From Bacteroidia bacterium (GTDB lineage: Bacteria > Bacteroidota > Bacteroidia > CAILMK01 > JBBDIG01), in assembly GCA_040880525.1 (NCBI GenBank), contig JBBDIG010000014.1:1-64000 (forward strand): DNA of 64,000 nt, given 5' to 3'. The first letter of the stretch is position 1; each line of letters starts with the position of its first letter. Under the pieces are notes generated by a model. The model was not told where the DNA came from. It saw nothing but the letters and a program-made list of their open reading frames with translations, and searched no databases. Shown piece by piece: positions 1-7,923 of the stretch. A program made the position numbers and the translations under genes.

Positions 1-82
1 CAAACTTGGTATCCAAATCGTATAATACGTAACTGAATTCCAGGTTAGGGTTTAACTTCCTATCGAATTTAAAATCATCCAT
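1..82 (-). other. possible partial reading frame running off the left edge
   Basis: On the minus strand an open frame begins at an ATG at 82 and runs out of the window without a stop. It encodes about 27 residues starting MDDFKFDRKLNPNLEF, an alternation of polar and aromatic residues like an outer-membrane beta strand. It overlaps the end of the truncated transposase in another frame. It could be the body of a gene into which the transposase fragment was fused, or chance. No family is assigned. Confidence 0.2.
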
Positions 83-329
83 CAGGCATCACAATAAATT
101 CACCAAGCTCCAAATTCATGTCTGGACGCAGTTCGGGGGTCTTGTTCCATTCTTTTTCGGCAATTCTACCCATATCCGACAAGTGCATCCGACCCTTTTC
201 AATTTCACCGAAAAAATGTTCCCGGTTAGCGGTACAGATGGTTATGAAATGCATTCCTTCATTGCCATAGTTCCATGATTGGAGCCGAGCGGATGAAATC
301 CTGTATTTGTCCCTGAACAGATCAGCCAT
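75..329 (-). pseudogene. truncated REP-associated tyrosine transposase (RAYT, Y1_Tnp / IS200-like)
   Basis: The 84 residues match the N-terminus of RAYT proteins: a start in ADLFRDKYRISSARL, then HFITICTANREHFFGEI, then GRIAEKEW and FIVMPD. In intact family members MPD/MPN is followed at once by the HxH metal-binding motif, and later by the catalytic tyrosine. Here the frame ends with a stop one codon after MPD, so all catalytic residues are missing. The fragment begins 8 bp after the lepB-like gene stop on the same strand. RAYTs process REP palindromes at the DNA level; this copy cannot be active. Full-length family members are about 150-200 residues. Confidence 0.75.
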
Positions 330-337
330 GATATTTC

Positions 338-1186
338 CTAAAACACATGCACAATTTTCCCTTTCAATAATTCTTCAGGAATAAAACCAATAAAGCGGGA
401 ATCGAATGAATTGTGCCGGTTATCGCCCATCACAAAATAGTAGTTCTGTTTAAAGGTGTATTGGGCGAGTACTTTATCAGGATTGTCTGCAGGTAATACT
501 AATATGTCGAGGTTCGCTTCTTCATAACCATTGATCACTGGCTTTAGCCAGGACCAATTAGCAGGCGTTATTTCTACAGTAGCATCTCTGGCAGGAACAG
601 TAACCGGCCCCCAAAAATCTATGTTCCATTCGTGTGAAGAGCTGCTTCCATAAACTGCTGCCTGCAAAAATCCCTTAGGCAGAATAACTCGCTCATAGCT
701 TTTGGCATTTAATGCTGCTACCACCTTTTCTGCTTCCTTCTCAGTCATTTTTATCTGAATCTCATCCTGGACAGCCGTAATTTGATATTCGCGCTCATTC
801 AATATACTCTTATTAGGCTGCACATCTTTTAGAAGGTAGTTGAACCATAATTCATTTACAGGATCAAAGGTTTCTCCGTTTACAATCGAAATTCCGTTTT
901 GAATCTCCAAATAATCTCCTGGCAATCCTACCAGTCTTTTGATCCACAAGACTTCGCCTTTAGATTGATTCGGTTTGAGAAACAATACTAAATCATTTCT
1001 TCCGAGATTTTGGGTGTAGTGGACCAGAACCACGGAGCTAACAGGGATAGTTGGGGCCATTCCTGAAGAAGGGATCAAAAACAATCTATAGGCAAAAAGA
1101 AAATACAGGGGCAAACCCACTACAGCCAGTAAAGATAAAAATGTAAAGCTTCGTTGAACAGAATTTAGTCCTTTGAATATGCTCAT
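338..1186 (-). CDS. lepB: signal peptidase I family protein (S26), nucleophile Ser replaced by Gly
   Basis: This 282-residue membrane-anchored protein has one hydrophobic N-terminal segment (about residues 12-34), followed by the S26 boxes. Signal peptidase I cleaves signal peptides outside the inner membrane with a Ser/Lys dyad. The Lys box is intact (IKRLVGLPGD, Lys at residue 83) and so is the C-terminal box (MGDNRHNSFDSRFIG). The nucleophile box reads IPSSGMAPT: the residue directly before the Met, normally the catalytic Ser, is Gly42 (codon GGA at 1061-1063 on the complement), with Ser40 and Ser41 just upstream. Either a neighbouring Ser has taken over or this is an inactive paralogue. 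The insert between the boxes (about residues 115-225) is long, as is usual in Bacteroidota. Family membership is certain; activity is not. Confidence 0.88.
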   Translation of the reverse strand: MSIFKGLNSVQRSFTFLSLLAVVGLPLYFLFAYRLFLIPSSGMAPTIPVSSVVLVHYTQNLGRNDLVLFLKPNQSKGEVLWIKRLVGLPGDYLEIQNGISIVNGETFDPVNELWFNYLLKDVQPNKSILNEREYQITAVQDEIQIKMTEKEAEKVVAALNAKSYERVILPKGFLQAAVYGSSSSHEWNIDFWGPVTVPARDATVEITPANWSWLKPVINGYEEANLDILVLPADNPDKVLAQYTFKQNYYFVMGDNRHNSFDSRFIGFIPEELLKGKIVHVF

Positions 1187-1398
1187 ATTGCAAATATAGA
1201 AGCTGCCCTATATATCTCCTTCTATTTATCTTCACTCCTTAGCTTTGGCCCAATAAAAGCGACAAAATCAATTCTGAGATAGGCTTAATGTCCGCAACCT
1301 CAATCTTTAGATATTGTTGCTATATCATAAAACTACATTAGTTAAATGCTGTTCTGGATCGAGGAGTAAATTTTAAAATAAAAATCTAAAAACATAAA

Positions 1399-1728
1399 AT
1401 GGCAGTATTAGAAGTTTCAGATCATGAATTTGAAGACAAACTGAAAGAGAACAGGAACCTGGTGGTAAAATATTATGCGAGCTGGTGTGGCAGTTGCCGG
1501 CTGTTTGCGCCAAAATTCCGGAGAATGTCAGAAGAAGAAGGATTCAAGCACGTGGTGTTTCTGGACATTGACGCAGAAAACAACCCGATGGCGCGTAAAA
1601 TGGCAAAGGTGGAAACGTTGCCCCACTTCGCGGTTTTTAAAGATGGGGAATTGTTGGATGCCGGATCCACGAGCAAGGAAGAATCAGTGCGTACAATGCT
1701 CGAAAAACTGCACAGCGATGAAAATTAG
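1399..1728 (+). CDS. thioredoxin-family protein with WCGSC active site
   Basis: This 109-residue single-domain thioredoxin fold has no signal peptide and so should act in the cytoplasm as a thiol-disulfide reductant. The redox motif is WCGSC (Cys30 and Cys33), and the cis-proline loop is visible as ETLPHFAVFKDG. Ser replaces the usual Pro between the cysteines, which in this family tends to shift redox potential and substrate preference. The stop overlaps the start of the next small gene by 11 bp, so the two are likely translationally coupled. A general reductant or a partner of a peroxiredoxin are both possible. Confidence 0.9.
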   Translation: MAVLEVSDHEFEDKLKENRNLVVKYYASWCGSCRLFAPKFRRMSEEEGFKHVVFLDIDAENNPMARKMAKVETLPHFAVFKDGELLDAGSTSKEESVRTMLEKLHSDEN

Positions 1729-1960
1729 CGTGATAAAGCAACTTGCCGAAACCCATGAAGTGGCAACGCTGAAGAAACTTGAAGACGACCTGGTGGAAGG
1801 CCGCAGCATGGAATATGAGGTAGGCGGTGAAGACGAAGGCGAGCAGCTAACCCATATTCTGGGCGCCATCTGGGTAAAGGAGCAAATGAAGATCAATGGC
1901 TCCGACATGCGCACCGAGATCAGGAATTTTTCCGGGCGTGTAAGAGGGAGTATTTCCTGA
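1718..1960 (+). CDS. small conserved protein, DUF6952-like, coupled to thioredoxin
   Basis: This is an 80-residue protein starting MKISVIKQLAETHEV and ending RNFSGRVRGSIS. The chosen ATG (1718) overlaps the last 11 bp of the thioredoxin gene in another frame; the longer frame starting at 1475 is only a shadow of the thioredoxin gene. Small proteins with this beginning (K-x-x-VIK-x-L) and end (F-x-x-RV-x-GSI) follow thioredoxin genes in many Bacteroidota; from memory they are called DUF6952. The function is unknown. The acidic middle (about residues 19-40) and coupled translation suggest it works with the thioredoxin. Confidence 0.7.
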   Translation: MKISVIKQLAETHEVATLKKLEDDLVEGRSMEYEVGGEDEGEQLTHILGAIWVKEQMKINGSDMRTEIRNFSGRVRGSIS

Positions 1961-1983
1961 GAACCTGAATGGACCTGCTCACG

Positions 1984-2047
1984 GCAGGAGATTCCTGCCT
2001 TTGCAGGAATGACATCAAAAGGAGGGGAATGAGGTATGAAGCGACCG
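1984..2047 (+). repeat. dispersed intergenic repeat, copy 1
   Basis: The segment starts GCAGGAGATTCCTGCCTTTG and ends ATGAGGTATGAAGCGACCGC. It recurs at 2171-2221 with a shorter centre. Its reverse complement contains the widespread intergenic element that would read as VIPAKAGI, known from many bacterial genomes. It is not a gene. Confidence 0.7.
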
Positions 2048-2084
2048 CTTTTCCCGATAACCATTTCTTATCAAACAGATTGTC

Positions 2085-2120
2085 ATTCCGGAATTTCGTT
2101 TTTCACGAAATGTCCGGAAT
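2085..2120. repeat. imperfect palindrome (hairpin) in the intergenic repeat block
   Basis: The left arm ATTCCGGAATTTCGT pairs with the right arm ACGAAATGTCCGGAAT around a 5-base TTTTC loop, giving a stem of about 14 bp with one bulge. It lies between the two copies of the flanking repeat and looks like a mobile intergenic palindrome rather than a terminator, since no T-run follows. Confidence 0.6.
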
Positions 2121-2170
2121 CCCCGGCAAGAGTGCCAGACTTATGCCCCCGGCTTGACCACACTACCAGC

Positions 2171-2221
2171 GCAGGAGATTCCTGCCTTTGCAGAGGGGAG
2201 AATGAGGTATGAAGCGACCGC
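2171..2221 (+). repeat. dispersed intergenic repeat, copy 2
   Basis: This is the second copy of the element at 1984-2047. The first 23 bases and the last 23 bases match copy 1; the middle is about 13 bases shorter. Confidence 0.7.
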
Positions 2222-2297
2222 ATTCGAAGAGCAATTATCTGCGTCAGGGATTAAAACAGCATAGCCCATCCTACCAATGAAGTCATCCCCTTTCACA

Positions 2298-2305
2298 TAT
2301 CTTTG
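2298..2305 (+). promoter_or_regulatory. candidate -7 box of the serC promoter
   Basis: TATCTTTG matches the Bacteroidota -7 consensus TAnnTTTG and ends 23 bp before the serC ATG. No good TTTG -33 box is visible at the expected spacing, so this is a moderate call. Confidence 0.4.
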
Positions 2306-2328
2306 CAGCCCACCCAAAAATACGTTTA

Positions 2329-3402
2329 ATGAAAGAAGTTCACAACTTCAGTGCTGGCCCGGCAATCCTGCCACAACAGGCCATTGACGCTTCTATCGAA
2401 GCCCTTCGCGAATTCAAAAACATGGGCCTCAGCCTTGTTGAAATCTCCCACCGCAGTGCGCAATGGGAAGAGACGATGCAGGCTGCCGTTAACCTTGTTC
2501 GCGAACTACTCAAGGTACCCGATGATTACTCCATTCTATTTCTTCAGGGTGGGGCGAGTACGCAGTTTTGCATGGTGCCCTATAACCTGCTCTCAGAAAA
2601 CGGAACTGCTGCCTACGTAAAAACCGGAACCTGGGCCAAGAAAGCCATTAAGGAAGCTCAGCTCTTTGGAAACGTGCAGGTGCTGGGATCTTCTGAGGAC
2701 AAAAACTTCAGCTACATTCCCAAGGACTTTTCCATACCTGGCGATGCCGATTATTTCCACTGCACTTCCAACAACACCATTTTTGGGACACAGATGAAGG
2801 AGTTCCCGGACTCACCTATCCCGATGGTGTGCGATATGAGCTCGGATATTTTCAGCCGTCCTGTGGATGTATCCAAATTCGGGATCATCTATGCCGGAGC
2901 ACAAAAAAACATGGGCCCGGCTGGAACTACCCTCGTAATCATTAAGAATGAATTATTCGGAAAAAGCGGGCGGAAAATTCCAAGTATGCTGGATTATAAG
3001 ATCCATGCTGAGAACGATTCGATGTTCAATACCTGCCCTGTTTTCCCCATCTACTTATCTTTTGAGACCCTGAAATGGCTAAAAGGTGAAGGTGGCGTGG
3101 AAGGCATAGCCGAGCGCAACAAACGCAAAGCCGAGAAGCTTTATAAAGAGATTGACGACAATCCCATGTTTGTAGGAACGGCAGCCAAAGAAGACCGCAG
3201 CTACATGAACATTTGTTTTCTGCTGAAAGACGACAGCCTGAATAATGAATTTATGAAGGCAGCAAAAGAGGCCAACATCAGCGGCATTAAAGGCCATAGA
3301 AGTGTGGGCGGCTTCAGGGCTTCTACCTATAATGCCCTTCCTGAAAAAAGCGTAGATGTGCTTATCGGGATCATGAAAGAATTTGCCAACAAACACGCAT
3401 AA
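2329..3402 (+). CDS. serC: phosphoserine aminotransferase
   Basis: This 357-residue class V aminotransferase transfers an amino group from glutamate to 3-phosphohydroxypyruvate, the second step of serine synthesis, in the cytoplasm with PLP. The N-terminus HNFSAGPAILP is the family signature. The PLP lysine is Lys193 in YAGAQKNMGPAGTT, and the phosphate-binding region ends in GHRSVGGFRAS near the C-terminus. Length is normal for the family (about 355-365). It is the first gene of a serC-serA-DUF1015 run, with serA starting 19 bp downstream. Confidence 0.96.
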   Translation: MKEVHNFSAGPAILPQQAIDASIEALREFKNMGLSLVEISHRSAQWEETMQAAVNLVRELLKVPDDYSILFLQGGASTQFCMVPYNLLSENGTAAYVKTGTWAKKAIKEAQLFGNVQVLGSSEDKNFSYIPKDFSIPGDADYFHCTSNNTIFGTQMKEFPDSPIPMVCDMSSDIFSRPVDVSKFGIIYAGAQKNMGPAGTTLVIIKNELFGKSGRKIPSMLDYKIHAENDSMFNTCPVFPIYLSFETLKWLKGEGGVEGIAERNKRKAEKLYKEIDDNPMFVGTAAKEDRSYMNICFLLKDDSLNNEFMKAAKEANISGIKGHRSVGGFRASTYNALPEKSVDVLIGIMKEFANKHA

Positions 3403-3421
3403 CTCATCAACTCAAAAAATT

Positions 3422-4375
3422 ATGGTTAAGATATTAGCTAATGACGGCATAGCGCCAGAAGGACAGGCAATTTTAGAAGATGCCGGATTTGAAGTGGACA
3501 CCAACAAAATTCCGCAGGAGGAGCTGACAGGTCGGCTAAATGGCTATGATGCCATTATTGTACGTAGCGCTACGCTGGTAACAAAAGAGGTGATAGACAG
3601 TGCGCCAAACCTGAAGGCAATTGGCCGTGCAGGAGTAGGTCTCGACAATATTGACGTGGCCCATGCCCGCAGGAAAGGCATTGAAGTGATCAATACACCT
3701 GATGCATCGTCACTCTCAGTGGCTGAGCTGGTATTTGCCCACATCTTCACAATGAGTCGGTTCCTGCATTTGTCAAACCACGAAATGCGCACAGGCGGAG
3801 AGTTCAAGGCATTAAAAAAGAAATATTCGAAGGGAATAGAGCTAAGAGAGAAAACCCTCGGAATTATAGGCTTGGGCAGGATTGGCCAGGAAACGGCAAA
3901 AATTGCCCTGGGACTTGGAATGGAGGTCGTGGCGTTTGACCCTCAGGTAAAGCGGGTTTTCCTGGATATGGATCACCTGGACATTACGCCCACACCGGAA
4001 ATGGTGATTGAAACCACTTCGAAGGAAGAAGTGCTGGAGCGGTGTGATTTCCTCACACTTCATGTACCCTTCAAGGCGGGCAGCGATTCATTGCTTAGCA
4101 AGAAAGATTTTAGCCTGATGAAAAATACGGTTATCGTAATCAACTGCTCGCGCGGTGGCGTGGTACATGAGCAAGAGCTGATAGAGGCGCTGGATCAAAA
4201 ACAAATCGCATTTGCCGGTCTGGATGTATTTGAAAACGAACCTGTAGTAAACCCGGCACTGCTCGGCCATCAGAATATTTCGGTTTCTCCACATATTGGC
4301 GGCTCCACAATAGAAGCCCAGGAACGTGTAGGTGTTGAAATAGCGAAGAAAATTGTCAGACATTTTCAGGGCTAA
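3422..4375 (+). CDS. serA: D-3-phosphoglycerate dehydrogenase, short form
   Basis: This is a 317-residue NAD-dependent D-2-hydroxyacid dehydrogenase, the first committed step of serine synthesis. The start used is ATG 3422 (MVKILANDG); a longer frame from 3383 would overlap serC and adds no family sequence. Visible landmarks are the NAD loop GIIGLGRIGQETAKIA and the catalytic Arg, Glu and His in NCSRGGVV, GLDVFENEP and SPHIGGST. The protein ends right after the catalytic domain, so there is no C-terminal ACT domain. Feedback inhibition by serine through an ACT domain is therefore not expected. Confidence 0.95.
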   Translation: MVKILANDGIAPEGQAILEDAGFEVDTNKIPQEELTGRLNGYDAIIVRSATLVTKEVIDSAPNLKAIGRAGVGLDNIDVAHARRKGIEVINTPDASSLSVAELVFAHIFTMSRFLHLSNHEMRTGGEFKALKKKYSKGIELREKTLGIIGLGRIGQETAKIALGLGMEVVAFDPQVKRVFLDMDHLDITPTPEMVIETTSKEEVLERCDFLTLHVPFKAGSDSLLSKKDFSLMKNTVIVINCSRGGVVHEQELIEALDQKQIAFAGLDVFENEPVVNPALLGHQNISVSPHIGGSTIEAQERVGVEIAKKIVRHFQG

Positions 4376-4396
4376 ACAGAACACCTATCTTTCAGC

Positions 4397-5602
4397 ATGG
4401 TAAAGATCTTTCCTTTCGTTGCCCTCAGGCCCAAAAAAGAGTATGTGGTTGATTTCTCGACCAATGCTTATGAGACTTCTGCAAATCTGCCGGTGGATGA
4501 AAGCAAGTTCAGCTATCAGCAGATCGTTCAGCCCGAAAGTTATTTCAAAAAAGCCATGCCGCCAGAAGAAGCCTTGCAATATGCAAAAGAGAAATTAGAG
4601 GAATTCCTGAAAAAGTCTGTATTACAGGAAGAGGAATATCCTTCCATTTATATTTATGAGCAGGTTAAGGATGATCATGTATTCCGGGGATTCATTGCCG
4701 GGGCCTCTGTGGAGGATTATGAGATCGGCAAAATCAAGAGGCACGAACTGACCCGCACCCAGAAGGAAGATCAGATCACGGAGTATTTCATGAAATTAGG
4801 CATCAATGGAAGTCCGGTACTTCTCACTTATCCAAAAGAGGAGGCGCTGGAAAATCTCCTTCATGAGGGAAGACAACATCGTTCTCCGGTTTATGATTTT
4901 ACCGATGAAATGGGTATTCACCACGGGCTTTGGCTTCTGGGGAAGGAGGAAGCGCAGCAAGTGCAAAGTCTCTTCAGGCCGGTAGAGGCAATTTATATAG
5001 CTGACGGCCACCACCGATGTGCTGCTGCAGCGCGTGCAGCAAAGGAACTGCAGAACTCAGGATTCGCATCTTTTATGGCTTTCCTTATTGCCGGAAGTAA
5101 TCTATCCATCTATAGTTATAATCGCCTGATAGAAAATCTGGGAGGAATATCAGTGCAGGATTTCCTGGAAAAACTCAGAGCTGATTTTGAAGTAGAAGAG
5201 GTAGCCGAATCACAAGCTGCTCCACAGGCAGGGAAATCCTTTGCCTTGTATATGGAGTATAAATGGTACAGGCTGAGATTGAAGAACGAAATTCCGCAGG
5301 CATCATCCTATAAGCAAAACCTGGATGTGTGCATCCTTGAGAACCATATCCTCGGGCCGCTGCTTGGCATTACTGACAGCCGCACGGATTCCCGCATCAG
5401 CTTTATGGATGGGGCAGCAGGCATACAAGCTCTGGTGAATAAAGTTGACTCCGGTGAGGCAAAAGCAGCATTCGCCCTGCATCCCGCCTCCATTGAGGAT
5501 ATATTTATTATTTCTGATACAAATGAAACCATGCCGCCTAAATCTACCTGGGTAGAGCCGAAATTGAGAAGCGGATTGTTGTTGCACAAACTATCTCAAT
5601 AG
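4397..5602 (+). CDS. DUF1015 family protein
   Basis: This is a 401-residue protein of the DUF1015 family (about 400 residues). The characteristic motif DGHHRCAAA is at residue 203, with an N-terminal FVALRPKKEYV segment and a late HPASIEDIFIISDTNETMPPKST segment containing the conserved MPPKST. Function is not established for the family. Its position 21 bp after serA, repeated in many Bacteroidota and Firmicutes, suggests a role tied to serine or phosphoserine metabolism. No membrane segments or signal peptide are seen. Confidence 0.9.
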   Translation: MVKIFPFVALRPKKEYVVDFSTNAYETSANLPVDESKFSYQQIVQPESYFKKAMPPEEALQYAKEKLEEFLKKSVLQEEEYPSIYIYEQVKDDHVFRGFIAGASVEDYEIGKIKRHELTRTQKEDQITEYFMKLGINGSPVLLTYPKEEALENLLHEGRQHRSPVYDFTDEMGIHHGLWLLGKEEAQQVQSLFRPVEAIYIADGHHRCAAAARAAKELQNSGFASFMAFLIAGSNLSIYSYNRLIENLGGISVQDFLEKLRADFEVEEVAESQAAPQAGKSFALYMEYKWYRLRLKNEIPQASSYKQNLDVCILENHILGPLLGITDSRTDSRISFMDGAAGIQALVNKVDSGEAKAAFALHPASIEDIFIISDTNETMPPKSTWVEPKLRSGLLLHKLSQ

Positions 5603-5989
5603 CCAATCGCTTTAGGCTTCTTGCTCAAATTATGGGAACCACCAGCGGTAATTCCTTTGAATTACCGTCTTTCGCAATCTGTAAGATTCTTGGCCTCAGC
5701 GCAGTTTATAACTGCCATTACATCAAATTCCTGATCCTCAAAGATATTTTAACCATAGAAAATATAGCAGTTGAAAACTGGAAGAATAAGGAGGTATTAA
5801 ATCTAAAACCTATGAAACATGATGAGGGAGCCCGATTTTGTGGCCGTTTACATTCCTATAGTGCTCCTTCAACTTCTTAAAAAATATTTTTTTAAATATT
5901 TAATATTTAATGCCAGATAAAGCTATTTTTGCTACCATCTTTTAATACGCCTGTGAATAGCAGGCGGAAACTAAAATCACTAAGTATAT
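5603..5989. other. intergenic region with a candidate promoter
   Basis: I see no convincing gene here. An 82-codon frame at 5632-5880 has no family features and atypical composition. The right end is AT-rich and carries TATTTTTG at 5924-5931, which fits the TAnnTTTG -7 box for the gene starting at 5990, but without a clear -33 box. Confidence 0.5.
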
Positions 5990-7369
5990 ATGAAAAAGTT
6001 AGTAACACACAGAATTTTGCCGGCTCTCTTCGTGATAATGCTGGTCGTATCATCATGTCAGAAAGGAGGGAATGGCAACAGCCAATTGCCAAGACCGGAT
6101 GAGCACTCATCTGAAGTAGTCACAGCCTGGATGGACCTGATCCTGGAAATGACACGCACCACACCAGGATTTAGCCCACCTGTGGCAGCCAGGGCATTTG
6201 GCTACGCAGGCCTCGGGCTTTATGAGAGCGTAAGAGGCGGACAGCCGGGCTACAAAACCCTGGCCGGCCAAGTCTCCGGGCTGAGCCAGAATTATCTGCC
6301 TAAAGCATCGCCCAATGGCAAGTATCACTGGCCTGCGGTAGCAAATGCTACCCTGGCTACCATCGCACGCGGATGTTACGTCCCCGCAGCTTTGGCCAAC
6401 GAGCAGCTCATTGACGATTTGGAATTGGCTTTTAATAATGAATTCCAAAGTCAGATTCCGGGAAGTGGCCCAGGCCGATCACAGGGCTTGGATGCTTATG
6501 AACTTTCGGTTGCATTTGGAATCGAGATGGGGGAGAAAATCCTGGATTATGCAATGTCTGATAATCAGGACGAATGTTATAAGAATAATTTCCCTACAAG
6601 CTATACGGCACCTACCGGCAATGGACTTTGGGTTCCCACGCCTCCAGCATATCAGCGCGCGTTGCAGCCATATTGGGGTGATGTAAGGCCTTTTCTTGCA
6701 CAAAATGTTTCTTCTGCTGTCCAACCGGGACCTCCGCCACCATTTTCAATGGATGGGGATTCTTACTTTTTCAAGGAGTGCAAAGAGGTGTATGACGTGG
6801 TAAATGCTATCACTTCTGAAGAGTTGAAGATTGCTAAGTACTGGAGTGATGATCCAGGCCTTACAGCCACACCGCCCGGCCATTCACTGTCAATCCTGCG
6901 CCAAGTCCTCATTAAAGAGGATGCTGACCTGCTATTGGCAGCAGAGGCTTTTGCCAAATTGGGAATGGGTGTACACGATGCATTTATCTCTTGCTGGAGG
7001 GCTAAATTCGATTACAACCTCGTTCGCCCGATTACATTGATCCGTCAACATTTTGATGCTTCATTTACCACGCCTCTTACAACACCTCCATTCCCTGAAT
7101 ACACGTCAGGGCACTCGGTGCAGTCGGGGGCAGCTTCGCTTATTTTGACGGACTTGTTTGGAAGCCACTACAGCTTTACCGATTATACCCATCAAAACAG
7201 GACTGACATTGACGGCACTCCCCGGTACTACAGTTCTTTTTATGATTTTGCTGACGAAGCAGCCATCAGCAGGCTCTATGGTGGGATCCACTTCCGCGCA
7301 GCCATTGAGAATGGCATCGTTCAGGGCCGCCTGATCGGAAATAATATTTCAGCTTTAAAGTTCAAATAG
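5990..7369 (+). CDS. vanadium-dependent haloperoxidase-like lipoprotein (PAP2 superfamily)
   Basis: This 459-residue protein has a lipoprotein signal peptide ending VVSSCQKGG, so it should be exported and lipid-anchored. Vanadate/phosphate-binding motifs typical of vanadium haloperoxidases and PAP2 phosphatases are present: KFDYNLVRP (Lys339, Arg346), YTSGHS (His375) and SRLYGGIHF (His434, the metal-coordinating His). This family either oxidises halides with peroxide or acts as an acid phosphatase; sequence alone does not separate the two. It is followed by a strong terminator at 7392. A 39-bp stretch (6310-6348) recurs at 87% identity in the chimeric remnant at 13081. Confidence 0.87.
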   Translation: MKKLVTHRILPALFVIMLVVSSCQKGGNGNSQLPRPDEHSSEVVTAWMDLILEMTRTTPGFSPPVAARAFGYAGLGLYESVRGGQPGYKTLAGQVSGLSQNYLPKASPNGKYHWPAVANATLATIARGCYVPAALANEQLIDDLELAFNNEFQSQIPGSGPGRSQGLDAYELSVAFGIEMGEKILDYAMSDNQDECYKNNFPTSYTAPTGNGLWVPTPPAYQRALQPYWGDVRPFLAQNVSSAVQPGPPPPFSMDGDSYFFKECKEVYDVVNAITSEELKIAKYWSDDPGLTATPPGHSLSILRQVLIKEDADLLLAAEAFAKLGMGVHDAFISCWRAKFDYNLVRPITLIRQHFDASFTTPLTTPPFPEYTSGHSVQSGAASLILTDLFGSHYSFTDYTHQNRTDIDGTPRYYSSFYDFADEAAISRLYGGIHFRAAIENGIVQGRLIGNNISALKFK

Positions 7370-7391
7370 CTGGTCTCGGACATGGATCTTT

Positions 7392-7427
7392 AAAAGCCTC
7401 ACCGGTATGTACTGGTGAGGCTTTTTT
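7392..7427 (+). terminator. rho-independent terminator after the haloperoxidase-like gene
   Basis: The arms AAAAGCCTCACCGGT and ACTGGTGAGGCTTTT form a long GC-rich stem with an ATGT loop, followed directly by a T-run. Confidence 0.88.
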
Positions 7428-7923
7428 AGTGGAATAAGCCCAGGTAAAACGGGATCAGGCATTTTCTTTTGAGATTCACTGGCACCCACATGGCAGGGAC
7501 CTGGGATTTGCATTGAAATTTCAGCCGATGGATGCCCTACAGGCCCCCAATGTCCGGGTGGAATAAGATTCCCTGGTTCTCCAGAAGAATGGGAACAGAC
7601 TGGTGGCGATTTTTATCGTGAATATCCTCCAACTTCATGTTGCCCTATGGGGTATTCTGTAACCTTTAGTTCAGGTATTTTTACGTTTGATTGCCTCTGA
7701 TAGTAACCCTCAATGATTATTAAAGCATTAGTATTGATTGATAGTTATTAAACCAGTTTTTCTCAACATTTAATTTAATTACAATGAAACATATATTTTT
7801 CTTCCAATCATGGCTTTGATAATGTTTGCCGGCTGCTCTGGTTAATTATCTTTTGACTGTATTTCTTAAATTGCATTGGTATCCATATTGAGGATTCAAA
7901 ATGGATACCTTAATTTTCAGATA
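7428..7923. other. gene-free region with probable gene remnants
   Basis: No intact gene is visible. At 7784-7843 an ATG followed by a hydrophobic stretch breaks after 11 codons (MKHIFFFQSWL, stop), while the next frame continues as IMALIMFAGCSG and stops. This resembles a frameshifted lipoprotein signal peptide. Around 7457-7567 a short open stretch (EIHWHPHGRDLGF) looks protein-like but has no start. Both are probably debris. Confidence 0.35.

Noticed and set aside
1475-1717. Longer start for the small gene after the thioredoxin
   Set aside because: This part overlaps the thioredoxin gene entirely in another frame and has the Arg/Trp/Cys-rich look of a shadow frame; the family-like start is MKISVIK at 1718.
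1684-2064. 126-codon minus-strand frame containing VIPAKAGI
   Set aside because: It is the well-known translation of a dispersed intergenic repeat plus the antisense of the small gene.
5632-5880. 82-codon frame as a gene
   Set aside because: No family features, no signal, atypical residue make-up, and a position in a promoter-bearing gap.
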